A DNA stretch of 64,000 nt, taken from the NCBI GenBank assembly GCA_021904315.1, contig CM038907.1, positions 28,155,223 to 28,219,222 on the forward strand. Direction: 5' to 3'. The translations under genes and the position numbers were made by a program. The notes under the pieces were generated by a model. That model searched no databases. It was not told the origin of the DNA and saw nothing but the letters and a program-made list of their open reading frames with translations. How positions within the stretch are numbered: position 1 is the first letter of the stretch; every line of letters begins with the position of its first letter. Below are positions 11,030 to 21,889 of the stretch, piece after piece. This stretch comes from Sphagnum magellanicum. Lineage: Eukaryota > Streptophyta > Sphagnopsida > Sphagnales > Sphagnaceae.

Positions 11030-11420
11030 AGACTTGGTGTCCCAACTCTCGTCCACCTGCATTCTCACAACCTTAGACAAAACTCCCAATGTCAACAATG
11101 GCAACGAGGTGAAGTGAAGAAGAAGAGAAGTGCACAAGTGAGATGCTCTAACAAGAACAAGCTCTAACAAGCGCAGTTACCCCTCCTCCTAAAAAAAAAC
11201 AGCCAAAGCTCCTCGAATCTCTCTACACGAAAAAACCGCGCTTCTCCTTGTCTGATGAGACTTGTCTTCTGAGGCACAAGACGCTGCCCCCTCTGCCAAA
11301 GCGCAGATGGAGAAAAAAACCCCCAAATCTGAAGAGGGAACACAAGGAAGGAAACGCGAGAAGAGAGAGAGAGAGAGAGAGAGACGATGTGAGAGGACAA
11401 AACGATAGGCCACTTTTACA
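11030..11420 (-). promoter_or_regulatory. 5' leader and promoter-proximal region of the minus-strand MAP65
   Basis: The leader appears to contain an intron. There is an acceptor GAATGCAG before 11056 and a likely donor GG|GTAACT at about 11181, leaving a 27-nt leader exon next to the ATG. The plus-strand paralogue has the same arrangement. A GA microsatellite at 11362-11382 is a common feature of plant 5' leaders. The transcription start itself is not visible. Confidence 0.45.
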
Positions 11421-12156
11421 TGTCTCAGTTTCCTCCACTACAGGTCTGCCACATCATCAACCTCTGGCCAGTGACCTCTGGGTTTTAGATGTCGTCCGAC
11501 AGGCGACTTTTTTTTCTGTCATCTCAGTTTGCACCACGGAAGCCGTACCACGTCAGCTTCATGTCCAGCCTCATGTCCAAAGGTTTCGGTTTCACACCAG
11601 GTTGGTGTTGAAAACTCGTGTTTTTTGGGTTAATTAATTCTAGCGGTGGTCACTCACTGCTCAGTGTGTTTTTTTTAATTTTTTTACTTTGAAAAAAAAA
11701 ATTAGTATTTTTTTACCAAAAAAAAAGTGGGAAAATCACACCTAATGCTAACTCAATGTTAGGAGGTGCAAATTTAGTAAGGTTCACACCAAGAAAGATC
11801 ACTAACATCAAATCCTAGGTGGAATCCTAAGTGGCACACAAATATTTTTAAAAATGTTAAAAAGCATTGTTAAGTTGGTGTTAGCTGTAGCCAAATCTCT
11901 AAATAATATAAATAAATAAATAATTTTAACATAAAAGTCCAATTGTAAATAACAACACCAAAAAGAGCTCATAAGTCCATGGTAAGATACCACCATCTTT
12001 TTTTCAACATGCCCTACGGTTCCCTCTAGTTCCCCTCCTATTCTTCCTCCATGTTCCCTTCCATTATCTACCTTGTCTTTCTTTGCCTTCTACCCTCTCT
12101 TCCTCTTTTCTCTCTCTCTCTCTCTTGCACACCTCTCCTTGCTCAAACCCTAAAAT
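11421..12156. other. Intergenic DNA, nothing recognised
   Basis: This is moderately GC-rich near 11450-11600 (promoter flank), then poly-A/T-rich, then pyrimidine-rich near 12000-12130 with a TC microsatellite. I recognise no gene or TE motif. Confidence 0.4.
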
Positions 12157-12470
12157 AATTCTACTATTCAAAATTATTGTGGAGGGAATACTACTTTCAA
12201 CTACCCAAAGACAAAAAAATGCTCAAATTCTAAAAGAATTCTACTATTCAAGATTCTTGTGAAAGGAATACTACTTTCAACTACCCAAAGACAAAAATTG
12301 CTCAAATTCTCAAAAGAATTCTACTATTCAAGATTCTTCTTGTGGAGGGAATGCTACTACTTTCAACTACCCAAAGACAAAAAATGCTCAAATTCTCAAA
12401 GAATTCTACTATTCAAGATTATTGGGGAGGGAATACTACTACTTTCAACTACCCAAGACAAAATGAAGAC
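12157..12470. repeat. Minisatellite, four copies of an 80-85-bp unit
   Basis: Units beginning 'aattctactattcaa' start at 12157, 12237, 12317 and 12402. Each contains 'ggaatactactttcaac' and 'tacccaaagaca'. The last unit is truncated. Confidence 0.85.
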
Positions 12471-12702
12471 AAAGGAAAGAGGAATACTTGATTGGCGATG
12501 GTGGGTGCAGCTCTCGATGATAACACACATAATGAAATAGTGAAACATGCGTAACAAAGAAAACACCATTTTCAACAATGGGTACAAAAAGAAACATACA
12601 AAATGACGAGATTTTTGGTACCATTGTGATGATGGTGTTAGTCCATCATCACAATGTTAAACTTGTGTTTACTTAACACTAACCTAAACAATGTGAATCA
12701 AA

Positions 12703-12906
12703 ATTAAAATGTTAGTTAAAATTAGGATTAATATTGACTAATGACTAACATTATGATTTTAAAATTAATTTATTGTTAGCTTAATGTTAGTGTTAGGTGC
12801 TACCATTAAAATGTTAGTTAACATTAGGATTAATATTGACTAATGACTAACATTATACTTTTAAAATTAATTTATTGTTAGCTTAATGTTAGTGTTAGGC
12901 GTTAAC
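12703..12906. repeat. Two-copy 102-bp tandem repeat
   Basis: Near-identical units start at 12703 and 12805, each with 'attaaaatgttagtta' and 'aatgttagtgttagg'. They are AT-rich and non-coding. Confidence 0.85.
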
Positions 12907-14479
12907 ATTAAGTGTGATTGTAGCTTTAAGTAGGGAGGTTGTCATTTAATTTATGGGTATAATTATGTCTCTCTACATGTTCAATTCTTCTTTGCTTTTT
13001 TAAAAAAATTATTAGGGAAATTTTCACTTCATCTATTCCATAATGATGTTGGAAATCAAAGATTGAACCTATCACACACACACACACACAATTTTTTTAA
13101 AAAGTGAATAAATATAAGGGTGAAGTAACCCTTTTGTGTGCGTGTGTATAATGCATCCTTGCTCAGTGGGTGCATTTGGACTTTCGTTTTGGGTCAACTT
13201 TGATTTTAGTGGGCAATAAAATTTTACAATATGTATATAGGGAAAAATAAATAAAAATAAGCATGATTTAAAATCAAGAAAAATGTTGGATATGAAATTT
13301 GAATTTTTTTTGGCACAAGTAATTGCTTTATATAACAAGGAAATTAATAACAATAATAATAAATCCAATGCAAAATTTTAAACGAATTTTTGTGCTGATC
13401 ATTGAATAAGTAAAGTAATACGTGATTGGATTTGATAATGGTGTGCCAAATAATTTACCCATTTATTTAGTAAAGTACATATTGGTTTAAAATATAATTT
13501 TTGCAATTTTTTGCTTGCATTATAATTTTTTTTGATATTTCAGCATGAATGAAGATATCAATCATTTTTCATTCAATTTGATACCTAACATTAATCCATT
13601 TAATGTTTATTGATTTACATTTGCATTTGTTTTGAAGGTTTTTTTAATCATTGACCTATCATCCTTTGAAGCGAATTGACATAAATAACATGCATTTTAT
13701 GAATGTCAATAAACTCTAATTTTTCTATTTCAAGATTATCTTTTAGTTCATAAATAATGATTTTTAATTGTAATTGCTTATAAGAAGTTTCAATGCAATC
13801 TACAAACAAGACAACACAAGGATGACAAAATTGTAAATGACATTTCAAACAATGATTGACATGAATGTCCTTTTTTTGATGCATTGCATAATTGGTGGCA
13901 TCATAGTGGAAATGTGATGAAACACATGAATAGCTTTGCAAATGAAATTGATGAAGTTACAAGTAGTCCAATTTTTCAAACAAAAATAATAATGGTTCAA
14001 AGGACAATGGTAATAAAATGCTAATAGACAAATCTCTTATTCCAAATGAAGTTAGAAAACAAAACACAAATTACAAGATCGATTGTATGAACACTTTTTT
14101 GCCATGGTTAAAAAAATAAATTCATTGTTACAATAGTTTACATAAACCAATGTTTTAGTTGATAATATGGATGCTTAAAATGGATGTTTTATAGATAAAT
14201 CATAGGTTATATGACATTTTAATTTTGAATCAATCATCTAAATTTGACATAGAATCACATGTATTTAAGAAATAACATTGTCATTTTTTTTCAAATTGGT
14301 TTTAAAGAATTTTTTTTTGCTAAAAACCTCATTAGTTATCACAACTTTTAACAACATTTTTTCTTTCTTGTTAAGATTGGTTTTAATGGATCTCAAGAAA
14401 TCTTCACCTTGTCCTCCATGTTAAATTCTATTATTATCTACAATCCTTGAATTTTGTAGCCTTTTAGTTTTTTTGAGTG
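12907..14479. other. AT-rich intergenic DNA
   Basis: I see no gene. There is a CA microsatellite at about 13074-13089. Part of this may be non-coding flank of the Harbinger-like fossil, but I could not define terminal inverted repeats. Confidence 0.35.
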
Positions 14480-15470
14480 CATCTTTTTATTCACATCTAA
14501 AGCATAGTTCATATTGAAGCCATCAAACTTAACATTCCATATGTTGTGCAAGTATATGCAAATAATTACCAATTCTAGCACAAGGTAGAATGAAAATATC
14601 AACTCTCTCTAATAATTTCGAACCTACTTTTAAAAATTCTTAAAGTTTTTTCCACTAGCATCATTGTTCTAGATTATATGAAAGTCCATTGTGCTTTGTA
14701 TCTTGACAACTCTTTTTTCATCTTTGAAAAGAAAGTATAACCATGGCCACATTGGACATGTGGCACCCCCTAATAATTTGTAAGGTTAAAGGTTTGTCCT
14801 TCATCACATGATTTCCTAAATCTTTTTTTTTTTTCCTGGGAAGAAAACCCTATCATGAATACATTTGCATCCATAGTCATAGTCCCGTAAACTACAAATT
14901 GCACTTACATTTCCTTGAATTGATGTGAAGTAAACCCTTTGTGATAATAAAATGATGTTGGGTCTATCTTAGGTGCAAGTAATTGGAATACAATTACCAT
15001 TTATGGCATTTACAATGTAAGGAATTTCATGCAAAATTTCAAATCCAGAGGTGTTTTCTTTAATATTGTTCTTAATCAATTTAGGTATTGCCAATGGCTT
15101 TAAGTGTGTTTTAACTACTACATAAAATTCTCTCATTATAATGGATGCCATATTTTCTACAATGCCATAGACCTTTCTGCATATTTGTAATGAATTTTCA
15201 CTACCTAATATTGTAAGAATCATTATTACTCTAACTTCTACAAGGATTTTTTTTTTGCTTGTTTGCATTTTCCACTCAAAATTTGAATCTACAACCTTAT
15301 GGAGCATGAACAAAATGCATCATAACTTAACCTTATACATTGTTGAAACATTTTCTTGTAAAAAAAATGGATTCTTCATGTATCCCACTCCCCTTTCATA
15401 TTTCCATATGTTTCAAACTCTTGATGACATTTCAACAACATTTGGAAAAAAAAACTAATACACACACCAT
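14480..15470 (-). mobile_element. PIF/Harbinger (HARBI1-like) transposase fossil
   Basis: On the minus strand a decayed nuclease domain can be followed in order: LGSENSLQIC; then ENMASIIMREFYVVVKTHLKPL; then FEILHEIPYIVNAING followed by CIPI (family: .IPYVIGAIDGTHIPI); then PKIDPTSFYYHKGFTS; then LRDYDYGCKCIHDRVFFPG; then P.WPWLYF; then FHIIQNN and ICIYLHN. This is the DDE nuclease of PIF/Harbinger transposases. The first catalytic Asp is Asn here (AING for AIDG), and at least two frameshifts and several stops interrupt the frame. No target-site duplication or terminal repeat was found, so only the coding remnant is claimed. Confidence 0.72.
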
Positions 15471-16974
15471 ATTTTAATGTATATCAATGTACACATCATA
15501 TTCCATGGTTTTCAAGTCGATCTTCACTTTGAAAATGATGATACCTTAAGTGAAAATCAACCATTAATTCTCACTAGGCTAAAAATTGCTTAGGGTATTT
15601 AAATGTTAAAATATGAAAACATTCATAAATATTAGAACATACCCAATTCCAATTCTCAATAAAAGGGATTTAAGGTCTAGGATCTAACGATTTATGTTAA
15701 CATTTACAGTCTAAGGTGCTTGATAAGGTTCATTAAATTAAGTTTTAGGTCAAAAATACAAAAAAATGAGATTAAGGTTAGGATTAACATTCCGTAACCA
15801 TTGTGTGCATAGAGGTATTGTTACCACACTTCACCAATATAAAAAGCAACAAGCAAATGTTTGGGCCCCATTCTTTTTGGTCTTTTTTGTTTGGGGTTGG
15901 TTTTGTCTTTGTGTTTTTGTTTTTATGTGTTTTAAAATTTTTGTTGCTTGTTGTTTTGAGCTTGGCATTTCGTGTTGATTCTTTGCTTTGCTACTTCATC
16001 TTGTTACCATGTTTTGTTGTTTCACCTTGTTTCATTTTATTCTTGCATCAATTTGTTGATAAGAATTGATTTAATGATTCAAGAGTTGGTTACAAAATAT
16101 TTTTTAATCTAGTAAAAATTATTGAGATGGATGTAAATTTTTTTTAAAGAGTTCAAAATTGTTGGGAAAGAAAAAATTATGAACATGTCAAATTTTTTAA
16201 AAAAAGCTTGATTTTCCCCCATTTTCATATTGGGGACTAAGTAAAACCATATTAAAATATACCTCTAAAGTTAGAAGAGAGAACCATTGTCAATATTGAT
16301 GAATCAAGTAATTGAATCCCATGTGGATCTCCTTACGACCATGGATGATCAAATTCATTACCTTCTATTTTAAAAAAATATTTACTTAAAACAAGACTAG
16401 AAGAACCACCAATTCATTCACCCACACACCAAAAAAATGTGTTTTACACCATTGTTAAAAATGCTTGAAGAAAGGGCTTATAATCTAGATGGTTTCTCCA
16501 CTACCCTAATTTTGTAAGAAGACACTAGGTACTTACTTACATACCTCTCTTTCTCTCTCTAGCACCTCACCATTGGCCATCAATCTTGGGTCACAAAGTT
16601 CATGTAACACTTGGACTTGCTTCAACACACATACAATAGGACTAGAACCACCCACGCAATCACCCCACCAAGTAATGCTTTAAAGAAAATCTAATCCTTG
16701 GAGTACTACACACTTTGTTTGGATTCCCCCACACTATAATACACTTAGAACACACAACATAACACAACAATACACCATGGTGCAAGGGTAAAGCTCGAAG
16801 GTGGGTGGCATTCCAATAAGGAGCCTATGGTCATTGAGTTAGGGCCCACATTTGGGGGAATTGTCCTCTACACACATGTGCTTTTACCCTTCAACAACAA
16901 GCACAAGGCCAACAACATTATCATGAAACTAACCATAGTAAAATCAACAAAGGCACAAGAAGAAGAGGATCAAG
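15471..16974. other. AT-rich intergenic DNA
   Basis: There are no convincing coding or RNA signals. A TC microsatellite sits near 16546-16560. The short open frames at 15766-16069 are T-rich chance frames. Confidence 0.35.
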
Positions 16975-17080
16975 AGGAGGGATCTTACAACTACTCCTAA
17001 GGAGTGCAAGAGATTTTACACCCATTATCCCTTCCATAATACTCCTCTTACTCTTATTGAGTAGGTGTAAGATCCTTCCT
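16975..17080. repeat. Small hairpin element related to the 18.7-kb array
   Basis: The left arm at 16975-16996 (aggagggatcttacaactac) and the right arm at 17059-17080 (gtaggtgtaagatccttcct) are inverted copies with about two mismatches around a 62-bp loop. The core 'gtgtaagatcc' is shared with the array downstream of the DUF538 gene. Confidence 0.6.
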
Positions 17081-17220
17081 TCCTCTTTTTTTTTAGTAGC
17101 ATCAAAAAGTGGATGCACTACTTGTAGAAAGAATTTGGTGTACCTTTTTTTTTTTTTTTTTTTGGGGGTGGTTTGGGGATGAAGGATTTTTGCATTGGAA
17201 TGGGTGTTTTTGTGTGCAGG

Positions 17221-17820
17221 ATGTTGAAGATGATGAGAGAAAGGTTTTTGGGAGTTTTTGTTGTTTTGGTCTTACCCTGTGTAGCGATGGTGGTTCTCGT
17301 CTCTGCTCATGAAGAAGTTGTGATGATCAGCCACCAGCAGCAGCAAGACTCATCATCATCATCATCGTCGTCTTCATCATTGACAACAACTGATGCATAC
17401 GAGAAGATCGAATCCTACGGATTTCCTCAAGGGATTTTGCCACACACAATCAAGAGTTACATCCTGGAACCCAGTGGCAGGTTCACTCTTTATCTGGAAG
17501 GCGAATGCAAAGTGCTGATTCAAAGCAAGTACCCTCTGGAGTATGATAAGACCATCACTGGATTCTTGTCTTACGGACAACTGCAACAGCTTCAGGGTAT
17601 CAGAGTCAAGGCTTTCTATGTCTGGTGGAGCATCAGTACCATCTCGCGCAGTAGCGACCACGACCTTTTATTCTCTTTCGGAATTCTCAGCGCCAAATTC
17701 CCTCTGGAGAATTTTGACGACCCTCCTATTTGTGAGAGAAAGCTGTCTGAGGGAGGAGGAGGAGGAGGAGGAGATCTGTCTGCATGGAGCTTCTTCTTCA
17801 ATCAAGGGTTTTATTCCTGA
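17221..17820 (+). CDS. DUF538 family secreted protein
   Basis: This is a single-exon frame of 199 aa. The first 29 residues form a hydrophobic signal peptide (GVFVVLVLPC then VAMVVLVSA). A run of ten Ser (residues 44-53) leads into the DUF538 domain, about residues 58-171: YGFPQGILP, GRFTLYLEGEC, YDKTITGFLSYGQLQQLQGI, then FYVWW and FSFGILSAKFP...PPIC. The domain's usual order and two conserved Cys are present. DUF538 proteins are plant-specific and small, with no settled biochemical role, although chlorophyll or lipid binding has been proposed. Start chosen: the ATG at 17221 just after 'gtgcagg', because it gives a clean signal peptide; an in-frame ATG at 17173 would add 16 residues. Eight Gly near the C-terminus come from a GGA microsatellite. 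Hairpin repeats flank the gene on both sides. Confidence 0.85.
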   Translation: MLKMMRERFLGVFVVLVLPCVAMVVLVSAHEEVVMISHQQQQDSSSSSSSSSSLTTTDAYEKIESYGFPQGILPHTIKSYILEPSGRFTLYLEGECKVLIQSKYPLEYDKTITGFLSYGQLQQLQGIRVKAFYVWWSISTISRSSDHDLLFSFGILSAKFPLENFDDPPICERKLSEGGGGGGGDLSAWSFFFNQGFYS

Positions 17821-18168
17821 GATTGCATTTTAGGGTATGACTCCAGTATTATTTATTCTTTTGGATCCGTTTCTTTTTTTCCCTACAAAATCTTGTCCCA
17901 CATTTTGCAGCTGAATCTCTCGACTATTGTTTCTTGGGTTTCCTGTCTCCCGATTTTGTTGTCTTCTTCTTCTGCTGCTCGGCCAAATTGCGGTCTTACT
18001 AGGGTTTTGCAACCAAAAGTATGCAAACAGAAAGCAAAGTTTGTATTTGTAGCAAACCAAATGGAGAAAATTCAGCACTGAAGCAAATATAAGAATACAA
18101 ATTCTTTGTTTCCCAGACTGAAGTTGCAATTTTCAGGTTTGGGTTACTGAGATGTAGTAAGATTGAAT

Positions 18169-18226
<58 letters not shown>

Positions 18227-18410
18227 TTCTTAACTAACAGATTATGCATATTGATGTGGTTACTGGCAACACAATTTTTTTCTGCAAAAGTCTGGCAGCA
18301 CACAGTTGGAGTTTTTTTGGCAGTTTGGAGCTTTAGTTGCAATGTTTTGCTGTTCAAGGACACATTTTTGATGGCTTGATGTTTTTTTTTATGTGGATTG
18401 ATATTGTGAT
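17821..18410 (+). other. 3' flank of the DUF538 gene with GA microsatellite
   Basis: This is a probable 3' UTR and downstream DNA. A GA microsatellite of about 57 bp occupies 18168-18224. The open frames across it (RE/SL repeats) are produced by the microsatellite. Confidence 0.5.
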
Positions 18411-18414
18411 CAAT

Positions 18415-18550
18415 TGATGTCTCATGGAAGAAGTACTCGATCCTTAGTGGATTTTCATTTGGAGATTAAGGAGAAAGATGAGACCAAGTACTTGATGTCT
18501 CATGGAAGTTTTCATTTGCAGATAAGGAGAAAAAGATGAGGCCAAGTACT
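18415..18550. repeat. Imperfect two-copy tandem duplication
   Basis: Units starting 'tgatgtctcatggaag' at 18415 and 18493 both end in 'ccaagtact'. The second copy lacks about 20 bp. Confidence 0.75.
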
Positions 18551-18659
18551 TGGTTCACCTTTTCTGATTTTTTTGTATAGGCATTACCCTTGCAGCAGGC
18601 ACCTTTGTCTAGTGTGTGGGTATTTCGCAAAATGGTACACTTGTGGTCGAGTGCCTACT

Positions 18660-19009
18660 TATAGGTGTAAGATCCCTCTCACTCTTGACTAGTAGGGTTA
18701 GGCATACCATGAAGAAACACCAGCTATAGGTGTAAGATCCCTCTCACTCTTGACCAGTCGAGTTTTTATAGGTGTAAGATCCCTCTCACTCTTGACCAGT
18801 CGAGTTTTTATAGGTGTAAGATCCCTCTCACTCTTGACCAGTCGAGTTTTTATAGGTGTTAAGATCCCTCTCACTCTTGACCATTCGAGTTTTTATAGGT
18901 GTAAGATCCCTCTCACTCTTGACCAGGAATCTTACACCTATAAAAACCCTACTGGTCAAGAGTGAGAGGGATCTTACACCTATAGTGGGTGTTTCTTCAT
19001 GGTATGCCT
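18660..19009. repeat. Tandem array enclosed in a large inverted repeat
   Basis: The unit 'tataggtgtaagatccctct' plus 'cactcttgacc' begins at 18660, 18725, 18767, 18809, 18851 and 18894, with a 42-43-bp period from the second copy on. It is then followed by inverted copies up to 18984. The outer arms are also inverted: 'ggcataccatgaagaaacac' at 18700-18719 is matched by its complement at 18990-19009. The RNA or single strand could fold into a hairpin of about 310 nt. It looks like a fold-back or MITE-type element that expanded internally. Confidence 0.8.
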
Positions 19010-19208
19010 CATCTTTTATCTCATAACGGAACTTTAGTTTGAGGTTGCTTGTTTTTGGACTATTGTTCAATGAAGACTTGGAGGAAAGGATTTGGATTGA
19101 AATCCGACATTATTCTTCTGTTTGGCAAAAAAATTCCCTATTATGTGGATATAAATGAATGAACTTCAAATATTAGAACTAATCCTTCATATTATGGACT
19201 CTCTAAGT

Positions 19209-19470
19209 TCATGAAATAATTGCAAGATTTAACATCTTTCTTAATTTTTCAAATTAGAAATGATTCAAAGGTTTAGTGAACATGTCCACTAAAATTACTC
19301 TAAAAAAAGGAACATGGCCAACTTGTATCTTACCTTCTTGAACTTTTTCTTTATAACCATTAAAGACTATTAAAGTGATTATAAAGGTGGTTTTTAAATT
19401 CATAATTGCAATTCTCAAAAAATAAAACAAAATCCAATTCTAATATATAACCATGGTTTTCAATTTCGTT
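19209..19470 (-). mobile_element. Ty1/copia retrotransposon fossil, RNase H C-terminus
   Basis: The minus strand reads VQEGKIQVGHVP, a short degraded stretch, VDMFTKPLN, a stop, then FEKLRKML. This is the standard end of copia polyproteins (EGKI...IPT.dq.ADI.TKPL....FEKLR.ML). Stops interrupt it. No LTR or target duplication could be defined. Confidence 0.55.
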
Positions 19471-20234
19471 TAAAAAAACCAATCATAACGTTGTTAGGTT
19501 TTGATTTTTCTTTTTTCCTAAAAATCATAAGTTCTTTAAGTTTTTTTGAAATAGATAATATCAATAGTTATTTAATTTTGAAATATTCAAAAACTAAAAC
19601 TAAGGACTCTTTAATTTTTTTTGATTAAAAGAAAGGTGGAATTGACATTTTTAAAAATTTCAAATAATTGCAAAAGATAAGGCTTATAAAAGCATAAGGC
19701 CATTGCACTTCATCAAAGTTCATCAAAGATTCAATGAAAATTATAGTTTTGCATAAAAATGAGAGTACTACACTATAAATTACACTTACACAACCCAAAA
19801 AAAAATTAATCAAAAACATATCCACACATGCCATGCAAGTGTAAGTTTAAAGCCCAAAATATGCCCAAAGGAAAATGTAAGTGTTAAAAACTTGGGCATA
19901 TAAGGCTTTTTAGACAATACATTACACGATCACTCACACTTATGCATACAACATTGGATAGAACTTATTCCATTCGGTTATTATAATCTATTTTTGACAA
20001 AAGCACATGCCTCACAATGGAAAACAACTTAGTGAACCTAACTATTACATACCAAATGGAAGAGGAAAATGTAACTTATAGTGTTATTAGATGTTCAATG
20101 TTCTTTTAGGGTATGACATTGTCTCTTGGTGCTTTTGAAATCAAAGAAGGAATTCAATTATTATTACAATTATATGCAAAGGTGTGTGGGAAAAACTTTT
20201 GGTCATGTCATGTTTTGAGCAAAACCAAATCACC
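19471..20234. other. AT-rich intergenic DNA
   Basis: Some of this may be upstream copia sequence too decayed to read. Nothing else was recognised. Confidence 0.35.
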
Positions 20235-20398
20235 GTAGTACCTTGGCACCTTTGCTACTAATTATATTATTTTCAAAAATGTTTAAAAAATTTAAATGAA
20301 GGAAAATGTTGAATCTTTAGGAATATGTTATTTGTTGAAATGAAAACTTCCAAATTAATTAATTATTCAACATACATGTGTTGAAGTTGCCAAGTACT
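20235..20398. mobile_element. Short MITE with 'agtaccttggcacctt' ends
   Basis: The left end is 'gtagtaccttggcaccttt'. The right end, read on the other strand, is 'agtacttggcaacttcaac'. The two form imperfect terminal inverted repeats around about 125 bp of AT-rich DNA. Similar ends occur at 3775 and 63131. The superfamily is not assigned. Confidence 0.4.
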
Positions 20399-20600
20399 TA
20401 TGCGTTTCTATGATACATTTAACTTGTTTTGCAACCCTTTAATTGTTATAAATGATTACAAAACAATGCCTGAAGCACAATAGGAATAAATTTCAAGGAA
20501 ATATAGTGAGAATTACGGGGAATGTAGATGTAAGAAATGTTCTATTAAATTATTTGCTTCCTTTTAAAAAATGAATGCATTTAAGAAAAAATTAAATTGA

Positions 20601-20996
20601 TTGCCCAATTTTAAAGAGGTGTTGAACATGGGAAAATATTTATTATTGTGGGAATCGTTATATTGTGCAATTTTATCAAACTTTTTCACAAATTTTATTT
20701 ATATGTTGTATTATTTCTTGAAACAATGCTACATTAATGTAAATCTTAGATACCATGGTGTGATATTTAAGAAAATATCTAACCTAGTTTTGGAAACAAT
20801 TACACCATACATCATCAAACCATTTATGACTCCACAAAGCTATGAAGTGTTTAACACCTTTTCTATCGAAACTTGGTCATTTGTGTATTCAATAAACCAT
20901 TATTTCTGGGATTATAACACCCCATCCTTTGGTGGTATTGAAATTTACTATATGGACTTCACAAGATTTTCACAAATTTTGCCATATTCATACTAA
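20601..20996 (+). other. Unassigned 131-aa open frame in AT-rich DNA
   Basis: This is the longest open frame in the 19-22 kb AT-rich block. It is rich in Ile, Phe, Tyr and Asn, as expected of AT-rich sequence. A faint resemblance to the helix before the nuclease core of Harbinger transposases (KISNLVLETITPYIIKP) is not enough to assign it. It is most likely non-coding. Confidence 0.15.
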
Positions 20997-21889
20997 AGTG
21001 ATATTTTAATCTGGGGAAAAAGTCCATCATGAAACCTAATTATAATTGCAAATTGCTCAAATCCCAAAAGGGTTTCAAAATAAAATTTTCCTATCATGCA
21101 CAATTTTTAAAAAATTCCCCAACTATTTTTTTAAAAATTTTTTATACATATTTAATATTTGATAGAAGAAATCTAGCATTGATTGATAACCCTATTTGGT
21201 TTGCCTTCCTTTGTAAATGTACCAACAAATGAAAGTCCCTTCTCTATTTGTTGGTACCTCCAAAAACTCAAGAAGTCCATAGTTATATATAAGAAAAATA
21301 GTTTTGGCTTGATTTTGGAAATATAAAGGGAAATATTTCTTTAAAAATTCTAGTGACAAGAAGAAGAGGAATTGGTATTTATATGAGTGATTTTTTGAAA
21401 TTTATCATATAATCGTCAATAAGTAGATTTCAAAGACAATTCATATCTACTTCATTTTCAAGCTAAACTATCTCACTTTTCTAGAAAATAATTATGTTTT
21501 TTATTTTATTAATTGTTATAATAAAAACTTCTTATCCTAATAACTATCTCACTCTTTTTTCCTACCCATCGACATTTAAAAATAAATAAAATTAACATGT
21601 GCTTTTACATGTTCATAAAATTTATATTAATTCAAATTTCATTTAATTTGAAATTGACATAAATAAATGATGAACATTTGAAAACCATAGGAAAATATAA
21701 GAAGAGAGAAAAAAAAAATTGGTTATGAGTGATTGTCCAAAGCAGCACAGAGCCCAAGTTAAAAAATATAATATATGTTATGCCAAAAATGAAGTTTAGC
21801 TTGAATGTTTTTGGCACATACCTACCGGAAAATGAAAAAATAGGGGAAAACAAACCTCGCCAGTGAAAAGCCAGTCAGAAAAACAGATT
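20997..21889. other. AT-rich intergenic DNA
   Basis: Nothing is recognised before the GC shift that marks the MAP65 promoter region. Confidence 0.4.

Noticed and set aside
11164-11637. Ser/Leu-rich and Arg/Glu-rich open frames around the GA repeat at 11.36 kb
   Set aside because: They are by-products of the GA microsatellite in the MAP65 leader.
15855-15910. 'gggccccattctttttggtc' as a Harbinger terminal repeat
   Set aside because: The orientation points away from the transposase fossil and no partner end or 3-bp duplication was found.
18133-18379. RERERE / SLSLSL frames near 18.2 kb
   Set aside because: They are translations of a GA microsatellite in the 3' flank of the DUF538 gene.
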